From Saccharibacillus sp. CPCC 101409 (GTDB lineage: Bacteria; Bacillota; Bacilli; Paenibacillales; Paenibacillaceae), in contig NZ_JAULSA010000008.1 in the NCBI RefSeq assembly GCF_030518235.1, positions 185,777 through 249,776 on the forward strand: a DNA stretch of 64,000 bases, read 5' to 3'. This document shows, one piece after another, positions 1 through 8,503 of the stretch. How positions within the stretch are numbered: the first letter of the stretch is position 1; each line of letters starts with the position of its first letter. The notes beneath the pieces were generated by a model. The model was given only the letters and a program-made list of their open reading frames with translations, ran no database searches and had not been told where the DNA came from. The translations under genes were made by a program, and so were the position numbers.

Positions 1-1
1 G

Positions 2-1267
2 GGCAAGCCTGTGAACCTGACCAAAGGGCAGAAAGCCGATCTGACGAAAAATCGCAATCTGACGGAGTTGAAGCTGGACATCGAATGGACGGCGGGCAAT
101 GCGGAAATGGAGATCGACGGCGCGGCGTTTCTGCTGTCGGAGCGCGGAGTATGCGAACAAGACGAAGACTTCGTATTCTACGGCCATCCGGCGCATGAAA
201 GCGGAGCGGTCCGGCACGAAGGCAAGGAGGATGGACGGAGGGAACGGCTGACGCTGGTTCCCGCGAGCATTCCGCCGGAGGTTTCCAAGATCGCGCTGAC
301 GCTGACGATCTACGAAGGCGAGGAGAACGGACACTTTTTCCGCGACGTGTCGGAAATTTCGATCCGCTGCACGCATGGCGAGGGCGGCGAAGAGCTGCTG
401 CGCTACGCATTCGGCGCGGATCTGGACCGGGAAACGGCGATCGTCGTCGCGGAAATCTACCGGCACAACGGCGAATGGAAATTCGCCGCGATCGGCAGCG
501 GATACAACGGCGGCCTGGCTGCGCTGTGCGAAAGCTACGGGCTTGAAGTCGGGGACGGCGAAGAAGAGGCGGAGCCGTCCGGACATTCCGCTCCCGAACC
601 GGAGGCGCCCGTTCAACCGCCGCAGCCGTCCGTTGTTCCCGATGCTTCGGCCGTGCGCGAACCGAAACCGGGTTCCGTCGATATCGCCAAGCCGGTCGCT
701 TCGAAAGTCATGCTTGAGAAGATCGAGCTGAAGAAGCCGGGCAGCGTCTCGATCCGCAAATCCTCTTCGGCGCTGGCTTCGCTGGTGTGGGAGAATCCGC
801 GCAAGGACCTCGATCTGTACTGCTTCTACGTTACCAAGGAAGGGCAGTGCGGCAAAGTCTATTACAAAGACCGGGGCTCAAGCCAAAAAGCGCCGTATAT
901 CGAACTCGACAAAGACGCGCGCGGAGCCGGCGAAGAGACCATCCGCATCTACCGCACCGACGAGCTGAAGTACGTCCTGTTCTGCGCCTACAGCGCGGTC
1001 TCCAACGGCTTCGGCAGCTTCAAAGGCATGAAAGCCCGCGCGGTCGTCGACAACGGCGAAGGCCAGAGCGTCGAGTCCTGGCTGCAAAAGAAAAACATTT
1101 TCTCGTACTGGGTCGCAATCGCGAAGATCGACTTTACCGGCGAAGACCGGATGGAGGTCAGCCAGGTCGAGAACTATTCGAAAGGCGGCGTCGAGAACTC
1201 CCCTCTGCTGTATGCGGACGGCAGCTTCAAAATGGATGTGGGGCCGATCGAGTTCAAAGGCCGATGA
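2..1267 (+). CDS. TerD/TerA-family stress protein, 5' end probably outside window
   Basis: The reading frame is open to the first bases of the window. A GTG at 11 could start a 418-residue protein, but it has no good ribosome-binding site. The residues before it (GKP, then VNLTKGQKADLTK) fit the usual TerD N-terminus, so the true start is probably just upstream. The first 180 or so residues resemble a TerD domain (start NLTKGQKADLTKN, later RYAFGADLDRETAIVVAEIYRHNGEWKF). A Pro/Glu-rich linker lies near residues 185-235. The last 180 residues form a second domain with a beta-rich TerA-like pattern (LVWENPRKDLDLYCFYV, later SYWVAIAKIDFTGED). TerD proteins are calcium-binding cytoplasmic proteins linked to tellurite, envelope and phage stress; the role here is inferred from family only. 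Two domains joined by a linker is longer than a plain TerD protein of about 190 residues. The gene ends at a convergent terminator. Confidence 0.8.
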   Translation, partial: GKPVNLTKGQKADLTKNRNLTELKLDIEWTAGNAEMEIDGAAFLLSERGVCEQDEDFVFYGHPAHESGAVRHEGKEDGRRERLTLVPASIPPEVSKIALTLTIYEGEENGHFFRDVSEISIRCTHGEGGEELLRYAFGADLDRETAIVVAEIYRHNGEWKFAAIGSGYNGGLAALCESYGLEVGDGEEEAEPSGHSAPEPEAPVQPPQPSVVPDASAVREPKPGSVDIAKPVASKVMLEKIELKKPGSVSIRKSSSALASLVWENPRKDLDLYCFYVTKEGQCGKVYYKDRGSSQKAPYIELDKDARGAGEETIRIYRTDELKYVLFCAYSAVSNGFGSFKGMKARAVVDNGEGQSVESWLQKKNIFSYWVAIAKIDFTGEDRMEVSQVENYSKGGVENSPLLYADGSFKMDVGPIEFKGR

Positions 1268-1285
1268 ACGCGCCGCCAAAAACAA

Positions 1286-1323
1286 AGAAAGCTCCGGGGG
1301 AAGAGTCTCCGCCGGAGCTTTCT
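1286..1323. terminator. Bidirectional hairpin between convergent genes
   Basis: A perfect 12-bp stem (AGAAAGCTCCGG pairing with CCGGAGCTTTCT) lies between the TerD-like gene on the plus strand and the AraC gene on the minus strand. Its own arms carry short A and T runs, so it could end transcription both ways. Confidence 0.7.
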
Positions 1324-1337
1324 GCGGTTTCGAACGG

Positions 1338-2252
1338 CTACCGGCTCCGCGCGCCCAGCGCATACGCTTCCGGCGTTACCCCGATCACCGACTTGAAGTC
1401 TTTGATAAAATGCGTCTGGTCGTGATAGCCCAGATCGTGCGACAGCGCCAGCAGCTTCGGCCGCGCGCCGTCCGATCCGCGGCTTTCCAGCGCTTCGGCC
1501 GCTTCCTGAAGCCGGTGCAGCCGGATCACCCATTTGGGCGAAAGGCCGATCCGGCTGCCGAACAGCCGCTGGAGCGTGCGCTTCTCGATCGAAAAAGCTT
1601 CGCACAGCGCGTCCACCTTGGTCAGCTCCCGGTCTTCGGCGATCCGGTCGGCAATCTCGCGCGCCAGCTCCGATTCGCGGTCGCGCTCCGGCGCCGCGCC
1701 GAGCAGCAGGGCGTCGAGCAGGTCCACGAGTTCTTCGCTTGTGCGCGAATGCAGCGCTTCTTCCAACTCTTTCGCTTCCGCCGCGATAATCCGGTCGACC
1801 GGGATCGGGATTCCGGCGAAGTCCGACAGCGGCCGGCGCAGCAGCGGATAGAAACCGCCGGGACGGAATTTGACGCCGAATACTTTGCCCCGGCCGGACA
1901 GCGGGTACGAGAAGCGCTCCGGCGTCGGCGCAAAGCAAAAAGTCCGGCCGGGCTCGATCACCAGATTGACACACGGATTGGGCACGACTTCCTGCCGGTA
2001 CGCGGCGCTATCCCCCAGATCCCAATCGACCGTCCAGTAATGCCGGACAAGATCGGCAAGCTCCGGCGCGGGAGAATAGCGGAGCAGCCGGAACTTCTCG
2101 CGTCCGGCATTCGGGTTCAGCACGCCCAGCCCCGGCTCGGCGGAGTCGAAGAAAGGCCGGCGAGGGGCGGTCGATCCGGCTGCTCCGGGCGCCGGCCGTT
2201 TGCCGTCGATGTTTCGCGATTCGTTTTGGTCAAACGAAGGATGCTGCGGCAT
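1338..2252 (-). CDS. AraC family regulator with DUF6597-like N-terminal domain
   Basis: This is a 304-residue transcription regulator. The N-terminal part (LLRYSPAPELADLVRHYWTV, then FGVKFRPGGFYPLL) matches the DUF6597-type sensor domain found in one-component AraC regulators. The C-terminal 100 residues hold two helix-turn-helix units (KVDALCEAFSIEKRTLQRLF and LGYHDQTHFIKDFK). The start at 2252 was chosen because AGGAGG sits 7 bases upstream; a longer frame to 2291 adds 13 unsupported residues. The gene is divergent from the SRPBCC gene at 2404, which is its most likely target. The ligand is not evident. Confidence 0.85.
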   Translation of the reverse strand: MPQHPSFDQNESRNIDGKRPAPGAAGSTAPRRPFFDSAEPGLGVLNPNAGREKFRLLRYSPAPELADLVRHYWTVDWDLGDSAAYRQEVVPNPCVNLVIEPGRTFCFAPTPERFSYPLSGRGKVFGVKFRPGGFYPLLRRPLSDFAGIPIPVDRIIAAEAKELEEALHSRTSEELVDLLDALLLGAAPERDRESELAREIADRIAEDRELTKVDALCEAFSIEKRTLQRLFGSRIGLSPKWVIRLHRLQEAAEALESRGSDGARPKLLALSHDLGYHDQTHFIKDFKSVIGVTPEAYALGARSR

Positions 2253-2403
2253 TTTTTTGCCTCCTGTCGCGTTTTTACTAGGCGAATACACGTTCTTAAT
2301 TTATGCTGATTGTATCACGGACGAAGCGGACCCCGCTACTGCGGATTCGTATATCCCGCAGCGGCGGCGTTTCGTACAAAATACGCACACGGGAGGAATA
2401 AAA

Positions 2404-2853
2404 ATGGATCTCGAATACGAAATTTACGTGGATGCGCCGGCGGAGAAAGTCTGGGAAGCGCTGGTGACGCCGGAAGGAACGAAAGCGTGCTTTTTCGGAA
2501 CGGAGCTGAGGTCTTCGCTGGAACCCGGCGCGCCGTTCGAGTATGTGGGACCGGGCAACGACGGCGACGAGACGGTGCACGTACACGGGGAAATTATCGC
2601 CGCCGAACCGAACCGCAAGCTGAGCTACACCGAACAGGCCGGGCCGTCTTACATCAAGGACGAAGCCCCCAAGCCTACCCGCGTCACGTTTACGCTGGAG
2701 CCGGCCGGTTCTTGTACCAAGCTGACGCTGGTCAACGACCGGTTGGGCGAGAACCATCCTTCGCAAGAGCAGACGAAGAGCGCCTGGCCGATGATGCTCA
2801 GCTCGCTCAAGACGTGGTGCGAGACAGGGAAGACGCTGGATTTGGGTTGGTGA
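2404..2853 (+). CDS. SRPBCC/AHSA1-family protein
   Basis: This is a 149-residue protein of the START/Bet v1-like fold as used by AHSA1-type proteins. It opens with YEIYVDAPAEKVWEALVTPEG, continues with an acidic beta-rich core, and ends with a helix containing WPMMLSSLKTWCETGK, the usual C-terminal signature. Such proteins bind hydrophobic small molecules or act as co-regulators, and the exact substrate cannot be read from sequence. The ATG at 2404 follows GGGAGGAAT, so the longer upstream frame is not needed. It is divergent from an AraC regulator, suggesting ligand-responsive control. Confidence 0.85.
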   Translation: MDLEYEIYVDAPAEKVWEALVTPEGTKACFFGTELRSSLEPGAPFEYVGPGNDGDETVHVHGEIIAAEPNRKLSYTEQAGPSYIKDEAPKPTRVTFTLEPAGSCTKLTLVNDRLGENHPSQEQTKSAWPMMLSSLKTWCETGKTLDLGW

Positions 2854-2878
2854 CAGGCAGATAAAAAACGGCTTTAAG

Positions 2879-2903
2879 CAGCCCGGGCGGAAGCTCGGGC
2901 TGT
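2879..2903 (+). terminator. Probable intrinsic terminator after SRPBCC gene
   Basis: AGCCCGGGC and GCTCGGGCT form a 9-bp stem (one G-U) with a GGAA loop, followed by only three T residues, so termination strength is uncertain. Confidence 0.45.
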
Positions 2904-2976
2904 TTGGGCTGCTGCGGACATTTGCGGTTATGCGCCGAAGCGAAGCTGCACGCTCGATTCGACCAAGGGATAAGAC

Positions 2977-3522
2977 TTATAGATTGCGGTCCAACAATAA
3001 CCCTGTTTGTTCCGCAATCGTGCGGGCGGGAATCGGCATGTCGTGCTTGAACCACCATTCCACCGCCCCTACAACCGCCGCTCCAAAAAATTGCAGAATG
3101 ATGTCCTCGCTCAATCCCCGGTTTTTCCCTTCGTTTACATCGACTTCGACGCGGTACTCCTGCACCACCAGGTCCAGAAAGCGGCTGCGGAAATAAGCGG
3201 CGCTTTTCGTATTCAGCATCGTGGAGAAGAACAGATGATTGGCGGCAAAATAATCGAACCAAACATAGTTTCCTTCCTGAAAAGTCATATCGGATGCGGA
3301 ATGGCAGAGTTCGCGCAGATTGCCGATATGTTCTTCGATAATTTTGTCGAGCAGGTCGTATTTATCGGCGTAATGCAAATAGATTGTGCCGCGATTGACA
3401 TTGGCCCGGTCGGAAATATCCCGAATCGTGATATCGTCGAACTTTTTTTCCGACATGAGTTCAATTACGGCGTTTTTAATGGATTCCCGGGATCTCAGGA
3501 TTCTGCGGTCTATCTTGGTCAT
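2977..3522 (-). CDS. TetR/AcrR family transcriptional regulator
   Basis: This is a 181-residue repressor. The N-terminal 50 residues form a TetR helix-turn-helix (SRESIKNAVIELMSEKKFDDITIRDISDRANVNRGTIYLHY, read across residues 10-50). The C-terminal domain contains a pair of tryptophans (VEWWFKHDMPIP) and belongs to the TetR_C_33-like group common in Bacillales. The ATG at 3522 has GGAG nearby; 20 additional residues in the open frame lack support. It is divergent from the DUF2255-aldo/keto reductase cluster starting at 3720, which it probably controls. Confidence 0.88.
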   Translation of the reverse strand: MTKIDRRILRSRESIKNAVIELMSEKKFDDITIRDISDRANVNRGTIYLHYADKYDLLDKIIEEHIGNLRELCHSASDMTFQEGNYVWFDYFAANHLFFSTMLNTKSAAYFRSRFLDLVVQEYRVEVDVNEGKNRGLSEDIILQFFGAAVVGAVEWWFKHDMPIPARTIAEQTGLLLDRNL

Positions 3523-3719
3523 TTTCAATCTCCTTTTTCGAAATAATCGGCAAATTCCGCATTCCTGTCGAATAACGCACACATCCCGAATATCTGCCTA
3601 TTGAAAGCTTTCCACTTTTATTTAGGATTATAGACATGAGTCGTTTAAACAATCAATGTTCTTTTTTTGAAAAATAAATCGATTCCTCAATCCGGGGAAG
3701 TTACAAGGAGGCTGACAAG

Positions 3720-4106
3720 ATGAGCAGTTGGTCGGAGACCGAACTTCAAAGCTTTGCCGACGCGGACGATCTGCATGTCTCGCCATTTCGCGCGGACGGC
3801 GTCACGTACGGTACGCCGACGTGGATATGGTCCGTGGTGGTAGACGGTTCTCTTTACGCCCGGGCCTATTCGGGTCGGGAATCAAGCTGGTACCAAGCCG
3901 CGCTGAGCCGGAAAGCGGGACGAATCTCTATTGCCGGACAAACGAAGGAAGCTGCGTTCGAGCCGGCCGGCGGAGATCTTAACGATCCGATCGACGACGC
4001 CTATCGCGTCAAATACCGGGGCAGTCCTTATCTGAACTCCATGATCGGCGAAAGAGCCCGCTCGGCTACGGTGCAGATTAAGCCGCGAGAGGAGGACGAA
4101 CGATGA
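3720..4106 (+). CDS. DUF2255 family protein
   Basis: This is a 128-residue cytoplasmic protein. The pattern SSWSETELQSFADADDLHVSPFR, then GTPTWIWSVVVDGSLYARAY and SSWYQAA, matches the DUF2255 family, which has a flavin-reductase-like split barrel. Its biochemical role is unknown. AAGGAGG precedes the ATG. It overlaps the start of the decayed carboxymuconolactone decarboxylase gene by four bases (ATGA), which points to an operon with the downstream aldo/keto reductase and cupin genes. The divergent TetR gene at 2977 is the likely regulator. Confidence 0.85.
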   Translation: MSSWSETELQSFADADDLHVSPFRADGVTYGTPTWIWSVVVDGSLYARAYSGRESSWYQAALSRKAGRISIAGQTKEAAFEPAGGDLNDPIDDAYRVKYRGSPYLNSMIGERARSATVQIKPREEDER

Positions 4107-4331
4107 GCCGAATCGAACGGGGCCGGGAAAAGCACAAGCAGTTGTTTGGCGAGAGGGCGCAGGCGGGAACCTCCGGAAAGCCAGGTCAAGTCGCATGTAC
4201 AGGGAAATGTAAAGGTCGGAAACGACAAAGAGACTTTGATCGCGGCGCTTACGCACTGTCTGCCGTATATGGGCTTTCCGCGCACGCTGAACGCGTTGGC
4301 TTGCTTGAATGAAGTGATTCCCGAAGATTAG
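4103..4331 (+). pseudogene. Carboxymuconolactone decarboxylase family remnant
   Basis: Two short frames read as the two ends of one protein. The frame starting at 4103 begins MSRIERGREKHKQLFGE, a typical carboxymuconolactone decarboxylase/YurZ N-terminus. A different frame, ending at 4331, reads QVKSHVQGNVKVGNDKETL and then YMGFPRTLNALACLNEV, the typical C-terminal end. The central segment with the usual E-L-x-x-I-A-x-L core is missing, so an internal deletion and a frame change have destroyed the gene. Intact family members of this kind are about 110-130 residues, against about 75 codons here. It sits translationally coupled to DUF2255 and before the aldo/keto reductase, so it was probably once part of this operon. 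Confidence 0.7.
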
Positions 4332-4394
4332 AACGGATGCGGCGGCGCGTCCCGCGCACAGGGTAACGAGATCGAGATATAAGGAGAGATTGAT

Positions 4395-5258
4395 ATGTTC
4401 AATGAAATGTTCAAACTGGTTAACGGGTTAGAGATTCCCAAGCTGGGACTCGGTACCTGGCTGCTCGACAACGAACAAACCGCGCAGGCGGTCCGCGACG
4501 CAATCGGGATCGGCTACCGCCATATCGATACCGCGCAGGCTTACGGCAACGAAGCCGGCGTAGGGGAAGGCATCCGTTTAAGCGGCGCGGCGAGAGAAGA
4601 CCTTTTTATCACGACCAAGATTGCCGCGGAACTCAAGGATTACGATTCGGCCGCGCGTTCCGTCGACGAGTCTCTGACGAAGCTGGGGCTGGATTACATC
4701 GATCTGCTGATTATCCATAGCCCGCAGCCCTGGAAAGAATTCCGCGGGGAGAACCGCTATTTCGAGGAAAATAAGCAGGTGTGGAAAGCGCTGGAGGCGG
4801 CGTACCGGGCGGGCAAAGTAAAAACGATCGGCCTTTCCAACTTTCTGGAGGAAGATGTGCGAAATATTCTCTCGGACTGCGAGATCAAACCGGCGGTCAA
4901 TCAGATTCTGGCCCATGTAAGCAGTACGCCGTTTGAACTGATCGAATTCTGCCGTCAAAACGATATCCGCGTCGAAGCCTATTCGCCCGTTGCGCACGGC
5001 GCGATTCTGGAACATGCGGATATCCGGGCTATAGCCGATCAATACAACGTATCGGCGGCCCAGCTTTGCCTGCGCTACGATATTCAGCTGGGGCTTGTCG
5101 TCATTCCGAAAACGGCGAACCCGAACCATATGAGAATCAACGCGGCGCTCGACTTTACGATCAGTGAAGATGATATGGAAACGTTGAAAAATATCGAGCC
5201 TATTCAGGATTACGGCGAGCATAGTTCTTTCCCTGTATTCGCTGTGAAGCAGAAATAA
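4395..5258 (+). CDS. Aldo/keto reductase
   Basis: This is a 287-residue NADPH-dependent oxidoreductase of the AKR superfamily, cytoplasmic, with a TIM-barrel fold. The catalytic tetrad is visible as D45, Y50, K75 and H108 (contexts IDTAQAYGN, FITTKI, DLLIIHSP). The C-terminal cofactor loop contains VVIPKTANPNHMRIN. An AAGGAGAG site precedes the ATG. It lies between a decayed decarboxylase gene and a cupin gene, in a cluster with a second reductase (5755) and a divergent TetR repressor. The cluster is probably for carbonyl detoxification or xenobiotic turnover; the true substrate is unknown. Confidence 0.92.
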   Translation: MFNEMFKLVNGLEIPKLGLGTWLLDNEQTAQAVRDAIGIGYRHIDTAQAYGNEAGVGEGIRLSGAAREDLFITTKIAAELKDYDSAARSVDESLTKLGLDYIDLLIIHSPQPWKEFRGENRYFEENKQVWKALEAAYRAGKVKTIGLSNFLEEDVRNILSDCEIKPAVNQILAHVSSTPFELIEFCRQNDIRVEAYSPVAHGAILEHADIRAIADQYNVSAAQLCLRYDIQLGLVVIPKTANPNHMRINAALDFTISEDDMETLKNIEPIQDYGEHSSFPVFAVKQK

Positions 5259-5283
5259 ACGGATAAAGGATGGAGGAATCTAC

Positions 5284-5691
5284 ATGATCAAACATGAAGA
5301 AGTGAAAAACGGCGTTATTTTTCCGGCAGGCGAGAAAAACGAAGCCTATGCCCAATACTTTGTCGGTCAAAGTTACCTGCGCACCTTGATCGCCGATCCC
5401 GAAGTGAATGTCGGCGTCGGGAACGTCACTTTCGAACCCGGCTGCCGCAACAACTGGCATATCCACCGCGGCGGATTCCAGCTTCTGCTGGTGACCGGCG
5501 GCGAAGGCTGGTACCAGGAAGAAGGGAAGCCCGCGCAATTCCTGCAAGCCGGCGATACCGTCGTGACCCGCGACGGCGTCAAGCATTGGCACGGCGCGGC
5601 CAAAGACAGCTGGTTCGAGCATATCGCGATCACCGCCGGCACGCCCGAGTGGCTGGAGCCGGTATCGGACGAGGAGTACGGAAAGCTTTAA
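5284..5691 (+). CDS. Cupin domain protein
   Basis: This is a 135-residue single-domain cupin. Metal ligands are visible as H59 and H61 in NNWHIHRGG, Q66, and H101/H103 in DGVKHWHGA. This is the pattern of the small carboxymuconolactone-decarboxylase-associated cupins that often travel with aldo/keto reductases. Its gene follows the reductase by 25 bases with an AGGATGGAGG-like ribosome site, so it is co-transcribed. A hairpin terminator follows at 5709. The reaction is unknown. Confidence 0.88.
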   Translation: MIKHEEVKNGVIFPAGEKNEAYAQYFVGQSYLRTLIADPEVNVGVGNVTFEPGCRNNWHIHRGGFQLLLVTGGEGWYQEEGKPAQFLQAGDTVVTRDGVKHWHGAAKDSWFEHIAITAGTPEWLEPVSDEEYGKL

Positions 5692-5708
5692 GAAATAAAA
5701 ACAAATAG

Positions 5709-5742
5709 AAGCCGGCGGCTGCTGCTGTCGGTTCTTTTATTA
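5709..5742 (+). terminator. Intrinsic terminator after cupin gene
   Basis: A stem with one bulged G (GAAGCCGGCGGC against GCTGTCGGTTC) is followed by TTTTATT. It separates the cupin gene from the second aldo/keto reductase. Confidence 0.55.
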
Positions 5743-5754
5743 AGGAGAACAAAG

Positions 5755-6732
5755 ATGGAATATACGAGACTTGGACATACCGGCCTTGAAATTTCCCGGA
5801 TTTGCCTGGGCTGCATGGGCTTCGGCGATACGCGTTGGATCCACAAATGGGTGCTCGACGAAGAACAAAGCCGACCTGTTATCCAAAAAGCGCTGGAGCT
5901 GGGCATCAACTTTTTCGATACGGCAAATGTGTATTCGATAGGCGCGAGCGAGGAGATTCTCGGCAAAGCGCTGAAAGACTTCGCCAACCGGGACGAGGTG
6001 GTGATTGCGACCAAAGTTCACGGGCGGATGCACGAAGGACCCAACGGAGCGGGCCTTTCCCGCAAAGCGATCATGAGCGAAATCGATCAAAGTCTGAAGC
6101 GGCTGGGCACCGATTACGTGGACTTGTACCAGATTCACCGCTGGGATTACGATACGCCGATCGAAGAAACGATGGAAGCCCTGCACGATGTCGTCAAAGC
6201 GGGCAAAGCCAGATATATCGGGGCTTCGGCCATGTATGCCCGGCAGTTCCAGAAAGCGCTGCACACAGCCGATAAGCACGGATGGACCCGGTTCGTTTCG
6301 ATGCAGAATCACTTGAATCTGATCTACCGGGAAGAAGAACGGGAAATGCTGCCGCTGTGCACGGAGGAGAAAATCGGGGTGATTCCGTACAGCCCGCTTG
6401 CCGGCGGACGGTTGACCCGGGATCCGCAGGAGCACACGCATCGTTCGGAAACCGATCAGGTCATCAAACAGAAATACGACGCGACGGCGGAGACGGACCA
6501 GGCGATTATCGACCGAGTGGCGGCGCTTGCGCAGCAGCACGGCGTCCCCCGCTCGCAAATTGCGTTGGCCTGGCTGCTGCGCAAGGAGCCGGTAACGGCC
6601 CCGATCGTCGGCGCGACGAAGATTTCCCATCTGGAAAACGCCGCGGCCGCCCTTTCGGTCTGTTTGTCTCCGGAAGAAATCGCTTCTCTCGAAGAACCTT
6701 ATGTGCCTCACCGGATTGTCGGGCATGAGTAA
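5755..6732 (+). CDS. Aldo/keto reductase (YakC/Tas-like)
   Basis: This is a 325-residue oxidoreductase of the voltage-channel-beta/Tas-like AKR branch. The catalytic residues D55, Y60, K87 and H128 are present (FFDTANVYS, VIATKV, LYQIHRWDYD). The C-terminal part holds the NADP loop (PIVGATKISHLENA) and ends with YVPHRIVGHE, a common ending in this subgroup. An AAGGAGAAC site precedes the start. It follows the terminator of the upstream cluster, so it may be expressed separately. The substrate is unknown; quinone or aldehyde reduction is common in this group. Confidence 0.9.
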   Translation: MEYTRLGHTGLEISRICLGCMGFGDTRWIHKWVLDEEQSRPVIQKALELGINFFDTANVYSIGASEEILGKALKDFANRDEVVIATKVHGRMHEGPNGAGLSRKAIMSEIDQSLKRLGTDYVDLYQIHRWDYDTPIEETMEALHDVVKAGKARYIGASAMYARQFQKALHTADKHGWTRFVSMQNHLNLIYREEEREMLPLCTEEKIGVIPYSPLAGGRLTRDPQEHTHRSETDQVIKQKYDATAETDQAIIDRVAALAQQHGVPRSQIALAWLLRKEPVTAPIVGATKISHLENAAAALSVCLSPEEIASLEEPYVPHRIVGHE

Positions 6733-6758
6733 GAGTTTCCGCCCTTTCCAAACGCCGA

Positions 6759-6790
6759 AGCTTATCTGCGATATAATACAAAGATAAGCT
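6759..6790 (+). promoter_or_regulatory. TATAAT -10 box inside a 9-bp inverted repeat
   Basis: AGCTTATCT at 6759-6767 and AGATAAGCT at 6782-6790 are perfect inverted arms flanking TATAAT at 6772-6777, just before the AbrB-family gene. The arrangement suggests an operator across the promoter core. No strong -35 hexamer was seen. Confidence 0.5.
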
Positions 6791-6828
6791 GAGCCTTATC
6801 GGCGCTCGGAAAGAAAAGAGGTCTTGCA

Positions 6829-8031
6829 ATGAAACCAAGCAAAACGCCGAGAAAAGGCTTGTGGCAGGGGATACTTGCCGCCCTGCTGATCTCGCTCGCG
6901 GGAGCGCTGATCTTCCTGGCGCTGGGCCTGCCCGTGCCCTGGCTGCTCGGGCCGATGCTGGCGTCGCTGATCGGCTCGAATCTGCTGAGAGGGCGCTATG
7001 CTTGGCCGGCGAAGATCCGCAACGGGGCGATGATCGTGATCGGCTACACGATCGGCCTTGCGCTGACCGGCGAAGCGCTGCGCCGCATGGGCGCGCAGAT
7101 TCCGTATATCGTCCTGATGACCTTTCTGCTCCTGCTGCTGTGCGCGGGCATCGCGTTTGTAATCGGCAGACTGTCCGGCACCGACTTCAAGACGTCGCTG
7201 CTCGGCAGCGTGCCGGGCGGACTGTCGCAGATGGTCATCATCGCCGAGGAAACGAAAGGAGCGGATCTGACGATCGTCACCGTCAACCAGGTGCTGCGCC
7301 TGCTGCTGATTATCGTCGCGATTCCGCTGCTGATCTACAGTCCGCTGTTCGGGCAGCACAGCGCCGAAGCGGCGCAGGCGGCCGTGCAGACAAAGGTGCC
7401 CTGGAGCGGATTGTTCCCGAATATTCTCGTCTATGCGCCGCTGTGCGTGCTGCTGGCGCTGCTCGGCAAAAAGGTCCGCTTCCCGACCGCGTTCCTGCTC
7501 GGTCCGGCATTCGGCACCGCGCTGCTTCAAGCGACCGGCTTCCACGCGCCGGCGCTGCCCGCCGGGCTGATCGCCGCCGCGCAGCTTGCGATGGGCACGT
7601 ATGTCGGCATGCTGCTCAAGCCGGCGCAAATTCAGAACAAAGTGCGCACGCTGTCGCTGGCGCTGCTCAGCAGTATCCTGCTGCTGATCGGCTCGATCCT
7701 GCTGACCGTGCTGCTGACCCGTGTGCAGCCGGTTACGTCCGCGACCGCGCTGCTCAGCCTGGCGCCCGGCGGCATGGACCAGATGGGCGTGATCGCCCAC
7801 TCGATCGGCGCGGAACTGTCCACCGTGACCGGCTACCAGCTGTTCCGTACGTTCTTTATCTTCTTCGCGATCCCGCCGCTGCTGCGGCTGCTGTTCCGGT
7901 ATACGGACAAGCGGGCAGGCGCGGACACCGCAGCCCGCCGGACAGACACCGCCGCTGCGCGACCGGTCGGCCGAGCGGGAAGTGGAAGACTGACCGGCTC
8001 GGAGCCGAAGCAAGCCGGGAAGCGGGAATAG
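6829..8031 (+). CDS. AbrB family membrane protein (putative transporter)
   Basis: This is a 400-residue integral membrane protein with about ten hydrophobic segments arranged as two similar halves. Each half carries the family motifs PVPWLLGPMLAS and PGGLSQM (first half) and SLAPGGMDQMGVIA (second half). This is the membrane AbrB duplication family (formerly annotated as ammonia monooxygenase-like), thought to be a transporter; it is unrelated to the DNA-binding AbrB. The C-terminal 40 residues are charged and cytoplasmic. An inverted repeat surrounds the -10 box upstream, and a repeat-rich intergenic stretch follows. Confidence 0.88.
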   Translation: MKPSKTPRKGLWQGILAALLISLAGALIFLALGLPVPWLLGPMLASLIGSNLLRGRYAWPAKIRNGAMIVIGYTIGLALTGEALRRMGAQIPYIVLMTFLLLLLCAGIAFVIGRLSGTDFKTSLLGSVPGGLSQMVIIAEETKGADLTIVTVNQVLRLLLIIVAIPLLIYSPLFGQHSAEAAQAAVQTKVPWSGLFPNILVYAPLCVLLALLGKKVRFPTAFLLGPAFGTALLQATGFHAPALPAGLIAAAQLAMGTYVGMLLKPAQIQNKVRTLSLALLSSILLLIGSILLTVLLTRVQPVTSATALLSLAPGGMDQMGVIAHSIGAELSTVTGYQLFRTFFIFFAIPPLLRLLFRYTDKRAGADTAARRTDTAAARPVGRAGSGRLTGSEPKQAGKRE

Positions 8032-8047
8032 GTAGAGCCGCATAAGC

Positions 8048-8232
8048 TGCAAATATCCACTTTATTTGCTATTCCGGCCCCCAAAAACGGCGATCGGATG
8101 CACAAATCCACTTTATTTTCGTTTCCGGCGCTTTTTTGGCCTGCGAACCGAGAAGGAAGTGGATTTTCGCATTTCATCTTCGTTTTATCGTCCCTGTCTG
8201 ATAAATGAAGTGGATTTTTGCATTTGACTTGG
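8048..8232. repeat. Cluster of AAATCCACTTTATTT-type repeats
   Basis: Four copies of an approximately 20-bp unit fill most of the 470-bp gap after the AbrB-family gene. Two are direct (near 8050 and 8102, core ATCCACTTTATTT) and two are inverted (near 8157 and 8209, GAAGTGGATTTTCGCATTT and a close relative). Forward and inverted units could pair into long hairpins. A second cluster with the same unit and layout lies at 29816-29947. The rest of this gap (8233-8503) shows no gene. Confidence 0.75.
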
Positions 8233-8503
8233 GTTTGGATGGTCAAGTCCATATTTGGGTGTAAAAACGAGACGGCTCGTCGATCCGGCGGCGAGGTCGG
8301 AAGACGCCGCCGCTCAAGACAGAAGGGGAGCACCGGAGATGCGCCTCAAATGTTGACGCCAGGGCAGCATTTTTCCATACGTGTTCTTTTTCAGTTCGAA
8401 ATGCGGACTAAAAGTGCACATTTTCTGCGGGGCTTCAAAAAGACCTGCACGGTGGGGGCGTAAAAAGAATACCCGGTTGTGTCTCCTTTTTGGGCAAGTG
8501 TTT

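Noticed and set aside
4146..4331. Independent 61-residue protein
   Set aside because: The C-terminal part matches only the end of a carboxymuconolactone decarboxylase, and the start codon lies in the decayed part of the gene.
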